From the NCBI GenBank assembly GCA_035998445.1, contig DASYHQ010000033.1:1-64000 (forward strand): a DNA stretch of 64,000 bases, given 5' to 3'. How positions within the stretch are numbered: the stretch's first letter is position 1; every line of letters starts with the position of its first letter. Positions 58,640 through 64,000 of this stretch are shown here, in pieces. A program made the position numbers and the translations under genes. Below the pieces are notes generated by a model. It was given only the letters and a program-made list of their open reading frames with translations, did not search any database and was not told the DNA's origin. This stretch comes from Tepidisphaeraceae bacterium. Its GTDB lineage: Bacteria; Planctomycetota; Phycisphaerae; Tepidisphaerales; Tepidisphaeraceae.

Positions 58640-59247
58640 GCGCCGACCGCGTCGCCACCAACATCACGTGGCACGGCGGGGCCGTCACGCGCGACGACCG
58701 CCATCGCCTGCTCGGTCAGCAGGGCGTCACGCTCTGGCTGACGGGTTTGTCCGCCGCGGGCAAGTCGACGATCGCGGTGCTGCTCGAGCAGATGCTGATC
58801 GCGCGTGGCCGGCTGGCGTACCGGCTGGATGGCGACAACATCCGCCATGGGTTGAACAAGAACCTCGGTTTTTCCGCCGACGATCGAACCGAGAACATCC
58901 GCCGAATTGGCGAGGTGGCCAAGCTGTTTGCCGATGCGGGCGTGATCACGATCGCCAGCTTCATCAGCCCGTATCGTGTTGATCGCGCCGCGGTGCGGGC
59001 GTTGCATGGTGAGGGCGACTTCCTCGAGATCTACATCAAGGTCTCCGTGGCCGCGGCCGAGCGGCGCGACCCGAAGGGGCTGTACAAGAAGGCCCGAGCT
59101 GGCGAGATCAAAGGGTTCACGGGAATCGATGATCCGTACGAGGAGCCGGTTGAGTCGGAGTTGGTGATCGATACGGAATCGTCAACGCCCGAGCAATCCG
59201 CGGCGCGGATTATGACGATGCTGGTGGAACGCAACTACGTTACTTGA
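58636..59247 (+). CDS. cysC: Adenylylsulfate (APS) kinase
   Basis: 203 residues from GTG 58636, overlapping the cysK stop by 4 nt (GTGA). [21 protein letters not shown]-loop [86 protein letters not shown] and DDPYEEP are all standard. Phosphorylates APS to PAPS. With CysH it forms part of sulfate reduction; ATP sulfurylase (cysD/N or sat) and sulfite reductase are not in the window. Confidence 0.95.
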   Translation: MSADRVATNITWHGGAVTRDDRHRLLGQQGVTLWLTGLSAAGKSTIAVLLEQMLIARGRLAYRLDGDNIRHGLNKNLGFSADDRTENIRRIGEVAKLFADAGVITIASFISPYRVDRAAVRALHGEGDFLEIYIKVSVAAAERRDPKGLYKKARAGEIKGFTGIDDPYEEPVESELVIDTESSTPEQSAARIMTMLVERNYVT

Positions 59248-59250
59248 AGC

Positions 59251-59335
59251 CCATATAGCCGCCGGCTTGCCGGTGGTCCTTCTGACTTGCCTTCAGTCGG
59301 AGAGAAAATCACCGGCAAGCCGGCGGCTATATGGG
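59251..59335. repeat. Palindrome family A variant (CCATATAGCC ends)
   Basis: CCATATAGCCGCCGGCTTGC and GCAAGCCGGCGGCTATATGG arms. The outer ends match 221-294; the core is CCGGCTTGCCGG instead of CCACGGG. It follows the cysC stop by 3 nt and overlaps a false N-terminal extension of the PHP gene. Confidence 0.85.
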
Positions 59336-59373
59336 GAGCGTCACGACGCACTCGATCGTCCTACAATCCTTCA

Positions 59374-60240
59374 ATGGAAGCATCCTTCGTCGATCTTCAT
59401 TGCCACTCCACCGCGTCGGACGGGACGATGCCGCCGCGCGAGGTGGTGCGGGCTGCGCACACCGCGGGGCTGACCGGTCTTTCGCTGACCGATCATGACA
59501 CGATCGCCGGCTGCGCCGACGCGGCCGACGAGGCTGCCAAGCTCGGCATCGATTTTATTCCGGGCATCGAGATCTCCTGTGAGTATCCGAGGCCCGGCAC
59601 CATGCATTTGCTGGGGTACGGCATCGATCCGCAGTCGCCCATCCTGCACGACCTGACGCGCCGGTTGATCGACGGCCGCAGCCAGCGCAACGTGAAGATC
59701 ATCGAATCGCTGCGCGCGCAGAACGTCGCGATCACACTCGACGAAGTGCTGGAACAGGCCAAGGGTGGCACGGTTGGCCGGCCGCACTTTGCGGCCATCC
59801 TGGTGCGCAAGGGGTACGTGCGGACGGTCCAAGACGCGTTCAACAAGTACCTCGGCCAGAGCGGCAGCACTTACGTCGACAAGGAGACCGTCAGTCCCAA
59901 GCGAGCGATCGAGATGATCCGCGAGTCTGGCGGCCTGCCCGTGCTGGCCCACCCGGTGCAGCTAAAGAGGGAGAACTTCGCCCAACTGGAAAACACGGTC
60001 AAGGAGCTAGCCGACTACGGCTTGGCGGGCGTCGAGACGATCCACAGCGACCACCGCGAGATTCTGATCGAAGAACTGTTCGACCTCGCGCGGCGGTACA
60101 ATCTCATCCCGACCGGTGGCAGCGATTTTCACGGCTCCAGCAAGCCGCACATTCGTCTGGGCCAGGCTGGGCCGCGCAAGGTGCCGCGCGAGCTGTTCGA
60201 CCGGTTGCAGGCGTCGATCGAAACGTTGCAGGCACAATAA
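59374..60240 (+). CDS. PHP-domain phosphoesterase (TrpH/RNase AM-like)
   Basis: 288 residues from ATG 59374 (MEASFVDLHCHSTASDG); earlier in-frame codons are palindrome DNA. Metal motifs: DLHCHSTASDG, SLTDHDTIAG, GIEISCEY, GGTVGRPHFA, LAHPVQL, IHSDH and GGSDFHG. TrpH-type enzymes hydrolyse 3',5'-nucleoside bisphosphates such as pAp or trim 5' RNA ends. pAp is the by-product of PAPS use, so the position between cysC and cysH suggests pAp recycling. It lies 25 nt before cysH. Confidence 0.9.
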   Translation: MEASFVDLHCHSTASDGTMPPREVVRAAHTAGLTGLSLTDHDTIAGCADAADEAAKLGIDFIPGIEISCEYPRPGTMHLLGYGIDPQSPILHDLTRRLIDGRSQRNVKIIESLRAQNVAITLDEVLEQAKGGTVGRPHFAAILVRKGYVRTVQDAFNKYLGQSGSTYVDKETVSPKRAIEMIRESGGLPVLAHPVQLKRENFAQLENTVKELADYGLAGVETIHSDHREILIEELFDLARRYNLIPTGGSDFHGSSKPHIRLGQAGPRKVPRELFDRLQASIETLQAQ

Positions 60241-60265
60241 CACCGACCGCGAAGCGAATTAATCC

Positions 60266-61006
60266 ATGTCTACCGTTCAAGAACAACTCGACCTCGACGC
60301 GCTCAACACGATGTTCGAGTCGGCCGACCACGTGAAGATCGTCGAATGGTCGGCGGCGCAGTTCGGCGACGAGCTGGTGATGTCTTCGTCGTTCGGGGCC
60401 GAGTCGGCGATGCTCATCCACATGGCGATACAGCATCGGCCGAGCATCCGCATCATCTTCACGGACACCGGCTATCTGTTCCCGCAGACGTTCGCGCATC
60501 TGGAAGCGCTGCGCAAGCGGTTCAATTTGAACGTCTGGACCTACCGCACGCACAACGATCCGATCGCCTACCTGCAGGCCGCCGGCGAGACGGACTTCAC
60601 CTGGCGCAAGGACATCGACGCCTGCTGCGCCGTCAATAAGAACGAACCGTTCGACCGGGCGATGAAGGAACTGGCCCCGAAGGCGTGGCTGCGCGGCATT
60701 CGGCGGAACCAGGCCGACACGCGCAAGGCCCGGCAGTTCATCGAATGGAGCCCGCGCTACAACTGCCACGCGATCAGCCCGCTGTTGAACTGGTCGACGA
60801 GGGACATCTACGGCTATATGAAGCGGCACGACCTGCCGTACCACCCACTGTACGAAGAAGGGTACCTGTCGATCGGCTGCAACCCGCTCAGCTGCACGCG
60901 ACCCGTGATGGCCGGTGACGACCCGCGGTCGGGCCGCTGGGCCGGTTCGGGCAAGGTCGAGTGCGGTCTGAACGTCGACGTGACGCCACCGGCGGCGCGG
61001 CCGTGA
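60266..61006 (+). CDS. cysH: Phosphoadenylyl/adenylyl-sulfate reductase (CysH)
   Basis: 246 residues. SSSFGAESAMLIHMA is the nucleotide P-loop, FTDTGYLFPQT the substrate loop, and ECGLN (Cys233) the catalytic motif. Cys120-Cys121 and Cys205...Cys210 look like the four [4Fe-4S] ligands of APS reductases, but the second pair reads SIGCNPLSCTRP (C-x4-C) instead of the usual C-x2-C. Cluster-bearing enzymes usually prefer APS, yet cysC is adjacent, so use of PAPS or both is open. Confidence 0.92.
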   Translation: MSTVQEQLDLDALNTMFESADHVKIVEWSAAQFGDELVMSSSFGAESAMLIHMAIQHRPSIRIIFTDTGYLFPQTFAHLEALRKRFNLNVWTYRTHNDPIAYLQAAGETDFTWRKDIDACCAVNKNEPFDRAMKELAPKAWLRGIRRNQADTRKARQFIEWSPRYNCHAISPLLNWSTRDIYGYMKRHDLPYHPLYEEGYLSIGCNPLSCTRPVMAGDDPRSGRWAGSGKVECGLNVDVTPPAARP

Positions 61007-61050
61007 GGGGGCTGGTCCCTCTCCAGTGTACCCGTGGTATCCTAGACCGT

Positions 61051-61154
61051 GTCATCCCGATGGGAGCCTCGACGACCTGGGGGATCTCGAATGGCCGAGA
61101 GTCGCCAGGACGGTCGAGATCCCTCCCGTCGCCTTGGGCTCTGCTCGGGATGAC
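61051..61154. repeat. Palindrome family C
   Basis: GTCATCCCGATGGGAGCC and GGGGGATCTCGA on the left pair with TCGAGATCCCTCCC and GGGCTCTGCTCGGGATGAC on the right. Confidence 0.85.
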
Positions 61155-61199
61155 AACCGTGGGTGCATGGGCACTTGTTCTGGATCGTTCCAAGTTCCG

Positions 61200-61307
61200 T
61201 CTGAAAGCCCGCGCGTAGGGGCCGGCCTCCGTGCCTGCCCTCTTTGTTGCGTGGAAATGCGGAAGAGGGCAGGCACGGAGGCCTGCCCCTACGTGGCCTT
61301 TTCAGAC
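61200..61307. repeat. Palindrome family L (TAGGGGCCGGCCTCCGTGCC)
   Basis: TCTGAAA, then GCGTAGGGGCCGGCCTCCGT and GCCTGCCCTCTT on the left, pair with AAGAGGGCAGGC, ACGGAGGCCTGCCCCTACGT and TTTCAGA on the right. With the preceding family C copy it fills most of the 415-bp gap between cysH and ndk. No gene is seen here. Confidence 0.85.
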
Positions 61308-61361
61308 AGGACCTAGCCCTTCCCGGCATACCGGGGTGGGTCGGTTATCCTCCCGCGCAAT

Positions 61362-61390
61362 TTGTGCCCGCGCGCACGTGCGGGTATAAC
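61362..61390 (+). promoter_or_regulatory. Sigma70-type promoter for ndk
   Basis: TTGTGC (61362-61367), 17-nt spacer, TATAAC (61385-61390). Predicted start near 61397, with GGAGAGGA as ribosome-binding site before the ATG at 61422. Confidence 0.55.
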
Positions 61391-61421
61391 CCCACGCCCT
61401 GAATTGGAGAGGAACAACAAT

Positions 61422-61892
61422 ATGGAACGCACGCTCATCATCCTGAAGCCCGACGCCGTCCAACGTGGTTTGATCGGCGAGATCATCACACGGTTCGAGA
61501 AGAAGGGCCTCGTCGTCGTCGGCCTGAAGTTCACGAAGATCCCGCAACAGCTGGCCGAGACGCACTACGAGGCCCACAAGGCTCGCCCGTTCTACGCGGG
61601 CCTGGTGGCGTTCATGACGAGCTCGCCGGTGGTTATCGTGGCGCTGGAAGGCAAGGACGCGATCACGATCTCCCGCAAGATGATGGGCGCCACGTTCGGC
61701 TCCAAGGCTGAGCCCGGTACGATCCGCGGGGATTACGGCGTGTCGAACGCCTTCAACCTCATCCACGGTTCCGACTCGCCAGAAGCCGCCCAGCGCGAAC
61801 TGGGCCTGTTCTTCAACACCGGCGAACTTGTGGATTGGACGCCGGACGGGCTGAAGTGGGTGTACGACTACGCGAAAGGGTCGCCGGAATAG
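61422..61892 (+). CDS. ndk: Nucleoside diphosphate kinase
   Basis: 156 residues from ATG 61422. ERTLIILKPDAVQRGLIGEI, RFEKKGLVVVGLKF, AHKARPFYAGLVAFMTSSPV, TFGSKAEPGTIRGDYGVSNA and the active-site His in NLIHGSDSPEAAQREL are standard. Balances nucleoside triphosphate pools. A slightly extended C-terminus (GLKWVYDYAKGSPE). Preceded and followed by palindromes, so probably monocistronic. Confidence 0.97.
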   Translation: MERTLIILKPDAVQRGLIGEIITRFEKKGLVVVGLKFTKIPQQLAETHYEAHKARPFYAGLVAFMTSSPVVIVALEGKDAITISRKMMGATFGSKAEPGTIRGDYGVSNAFNLIHGSDSPEAAQRELGLFFNTGELVDWTPDGLKWVYDYAKGSPE

Positions 61893-61965
61893 GCTCCGGT
61901 TTCCCGGTTCCAAGACTCCAAGAACTGGCATGTCTCTTCCAAGCGAGCGTGCCAGAACTCCTCGT

Positions 61966-62067
61966 GTCATCCCGAGGGGAGCGGTAGCGACCCGAGGGAT
62001 CTCGACTTACGGACATCGCTCGGCAGTGGTAGATCCCTCAGGTCGCTACCGCTCCCATTCGGGATGA
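61966..62067. repeat. Palindrome family C after ndk
   Basis: GTCATCCCGAGGGGAGCGGT and CCGAGGGATCTCGA on the left pair with GATCCCTCAGGTCGCTACCG and CATTCGGGATGA on the right. Nothing else was seen in the 61893-62206 gap apart from the upstream region of the next gene. Confidence 0.85.
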
Positions 62068-62206
62068 AACCCGCTTCGTCGCGCTCTCTTCTATTCCCTC
62101 CCACCACGCCTGCTTTCATAATCTGTGAAGCGCTCACGATTCACTGTTAATCGCGGGGGCGTGCCGTACAATTCGTCGTCTCTTTCCAGAGGACGAACCC
62201 CGGGCC

Positions 62207-64000
62207 ATGCAGATTCTGAAAACGCTTTTCAATAAGACGATCAACAACGTGATCTTCGGCATCACGCTGATGGTGTTGGTGGCCGGTTACATCGCGATCG
62301 GTTCGGGGATTCCCGAGGTGCGCGAGCACTTCGAGATGAACGAGCTGCAGTTCTTCGCGGCGTGGCCGATCAAGGTGCTGATGGTGCTGCTGGTGATCAA
62401 CCTGCTGACCGTCACCTGGACGCGCATCCCGCTCACGCCGCCGCGCTACGGCGTGTGGTGCATCCATCTCGGCATCATCACGTTGATCTTCGGTTTGGCC
62501 GGCTACTACGCCAACAAGATCGAAGGCCAGGTCCGCATTCCGCTGGGCGCGAAGGTCGATCACTTTTACGACAACTTCGAGCGTGCGCTCTACGTGAAGC
62601 TGAACGGCGAGTGGAGCGACACCTTGCCACTGCACAACCTGCCGCGCTTCAACGAGTATGGCGAGGAACACCGCAACGTCGCGTCGCTGAACAAGTCCGG
62701 CCTGCGCGACATCGTGCTTGGATCCATGATGCGCGACGGTGACACCGGTGAAGTGAAGCGCGTGCCGTTCCACGAGGCGTACGGGTGGAAGAACGAGCTG
62801 AAGGTCGACATCGTCGGCTATTGGCCGTACGCCAGCGTCGCGACGTCGTTTGCGACCGATCCGGAGTCGAAGGACGTCGGCCTGCGACTGGCCATGGTCG
62901 AGCCGCACAGCAACCAGCCGCAGGAAACGTGGCTCATGGGCTCCGACGCCCGCCACCGCCAGCGCACGCTGGGCGACGGGGCGGTCGAGGTGGAGCATCG
63001 CCACCAGGAAGACGAGAACATCGTCGAGGGGCTGAAGAACGCCGCCAGTCAGGTGCTGCAGGTCACCTTCAACGTTGGCGACAAGAAGGGGGACACGTTC
63101 GTCGAGGTGGGCAAGACCTACCCGCTGGGCGACACGGGCTACGCCGTTCAGGTGGAAAGCTACAACCCGTCGTGGCCGATGTTCGGCACGAACGAGATGG
63201 TGCGGGCGATGACGTTCATGGTGATGTCGCCGACTGCCAAGTACCGCCGTATGGTGCTGGAGGGCAAGCCGGTTCAGACCGACTTCAAGCTCGACGAGCC
63301 CGGCGGCGGCCCGATGGGCAAGCGACAGACGGAACCGCTCGATAAGGCGCTCACGCTGGGCTTCGCCGTCACCGATCCGTTCCGCCTGATGCCGCGCGAG
63401 GCGACGAAGAAGCACACGTTCATCACCACCGGAGACGGCAAGATGTTCGACGTCGCCGTCGCGGCCGATGGACCGTCCAAGATCACCGAGATCCCCGGCG
63501 GCCGAGGCACGGTCGACGTCACGATCGACCACAGCGGTCGCGGGCCGTTCCAACCGCCACCGGAACCGGGCACTTCTGATAGCGGCCACATGCACACGCT
63601 GCCGCTGAGCGTGGCGCGGGTCGACCAGATCGTCAAGGATGACATGATCATCCCGGTGCCGAGCGCCCAGCGCCAGCGCGACCTCGGCGCCGCCGGCCTC
63701 GTGCAGGTGGTGCGGGCGAAGCTGTCGATGGGGCAGTGGTCGAAGACCGTGCTCGTCCCGTTCATGCCCGACGCCGGCGAGAACATGGACTGGAACGCGC
63801 CGATCATCAACCTGCCCGAAGGCGGCGCCACCGTGCAGCTGACGCTGTGCAACAGCCGCCTGCGCCTGCCGGCCGAGCTGACGCTGGAACACTTTGAACT
63901 GGTCCCCTATCCCGGTGGCGATGCGAACGCACCCAACGCGCTCATCCGCGACTTCCGCTCGACGCTGATCGTGAACGACCCGAACACGAAGGTGACGACG
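62207..64000 (+). CDS. ResB-like cytochrome c biogenesis membrane protein (3' partial)
   Basis: An open frame from ATG 62207 (MQILKTLFNKTINNVIFGIT) continues to the window edge without a stop, at least 598 residues. Three helices lie near the N-terminus: INNVIFGITLMVLVAGYIAI, WPIKVLMVLLVINLLTVTW and YGVWCIHLGIITLIFGLAGY. A large periplasmic domain follows, with YPLGDTGYAVQVESYNPSWP and a terminal RDFRSTLIVNDPNT. The layout resembles ResB/CcsB of system II cytochrome c maturation; in some bacteria ResB is fused to CcsA, which would lie beyond the edge. FRSTLIVND is a common ResB-like ending. Confidence 0.75.
   Translation, partial: MQILKTLFNKTINNVIFGITLMVLVAGYIAIGSGIPEVREHFEMNELQFFAAWPIKVLMVLLVINLLTVTWTRIPLTPPRYGVWCIHLGIITLIFGLAGYYANKIEGQVRIPLGAKVDHFYDNFERALYVKLNGEWSDTLPLHNLPRFNEYGEEHRNVASLNKSGLRDIVLGSMMRDGDTGEVKRVPFHEAYGWKNELKVDIVGYWPYASVATSFATDPESKDVGLRLAMVEPHSNQPQETWLMGSDARHRQRTLGDGAVEVEHRHQEDENIVEGLKNAASQVLQVTFNVGDKKGDTFVEVGKTYPLGDTGYAVQVESYNPSWPMFGTNEMVRAMTFMVMSPTAKYRRMVLEGKPVQTDFKLDEPGGGPMGKRQTEPLDKALTLGFAVTDPFRLMPREATKKHTFITTGDGKMFDVAVAADGPSKITEIPGGRGTVDVTIDHSGRGPFQPPPEPGTSDSGHMHTLPLSVARVDQIVKDDMIIPVPSAQRQRDLGAAGLVQVVRAKLSMGQWSKTVLVPFMPDAGENMDWNAPIINLPEGGATVQLTLCNSRLRLPAELTLEHFELVPYPGGDANAPNALIRDFRSTLIVNDPNTKVTT

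Noticed and set aside
62147-63892. Long minus-strand open frame (about 580 codons)
   Set aside because: It mirrors the ResB-like gene on the + strand; its His/Arg/Val-rich composition with no domain is typical of antisense shadows in GC-rich DNA.

Overview
This is a GC-rich bacterial chromosome window with about 60 genes, read on both strands. The gene mix suggests a planctomycete of the Phycisphaerae / Tepidisphaera type: a chlamydial-type histone H1-like protein, a Gld-like ABC operon with a DUF4340 protein, several prepilin-type proteins beside PilMNOPQ, M16 and ResB-like proteins, and intergenic regions full of long palindromes. The placement is inferred from gene content and was not tested by phylogeny.

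Layout. 1-9.3 kb: a DUF4159 tail, an RDD membrane protein, tRNA-Val, envelope proteins, a thioredoxin-fold protein, dapF, a histone H1-like protein, a FabZ-like dehydratase and a DnaQ-type exonuclease fused to a WYL domain. 9.9-15.5 kb: an ABC ATPase, permease, GldG-like and DUF4340 operon. 15.6-28.5 kb: queF, a SpoIIE-type phosphatase, nnrD, a tandem M16 peptidase, purC, a GH10-like protein, a ComEA-like protein, uvrB and nadC. 28.6-29.5 kb: a gene-free, strongly structured leader. 29.5-44.4 kb: a type IV pilus / type II secretion-like locus with three prepilins, PilM-N-O-P, a secretin and a TPR lipoprotein, followed by a histidine kinase, CheY-like regulator, HD-GYP protein, STAS protein and PilB ATPase. 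44.4-46.5 kb: a frameshifted acyltransferase and a PhyH-type oxygenase. 46.9-51.2 kb (minus strand): a compact type II fatty-acid/polyketide-like operon. 51.5-55 kb: rplU, rhamnulokinase, EVE and YlbF-like genes. 55-61 kb: a sulfur-assimilation block (E1-like activating enzyme, CysM-like, JAMM protease, cysK, cysC, PHP phosphatase, cysH). 61.4-64 kb: ndk and a ResB-like gene running off the end.

Two things stand out. First, the 46.9-51.2 kb operon pairs an intact ketosynthase with a paralogue in which all three catalytic residues are replaced, and an intact dehydratase with a paralogue that has lost its catalytic histidine. One long acyl carrier protein and a 56-residue membrane protein lie among them. 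This looks like a KS/chain-length-factor plus DH/DH-like machine for an unknown lipid or polyene. Second, almost every intergenic gap holds a long imperfect palindrome from one of a dozen families. Two copies of a ~208 bp MITE-like element (GAGGGTGT ends) each sit inside a hairpin of another family, flanked by 3-bp TGA/TCA target duplications, so the hairpins appear to be nested insertion targets.

Several genes have in-frame N-terminal extensions made only of palindrome sequence. Starts were moved downstream in those cases and the reason is given in each entry.
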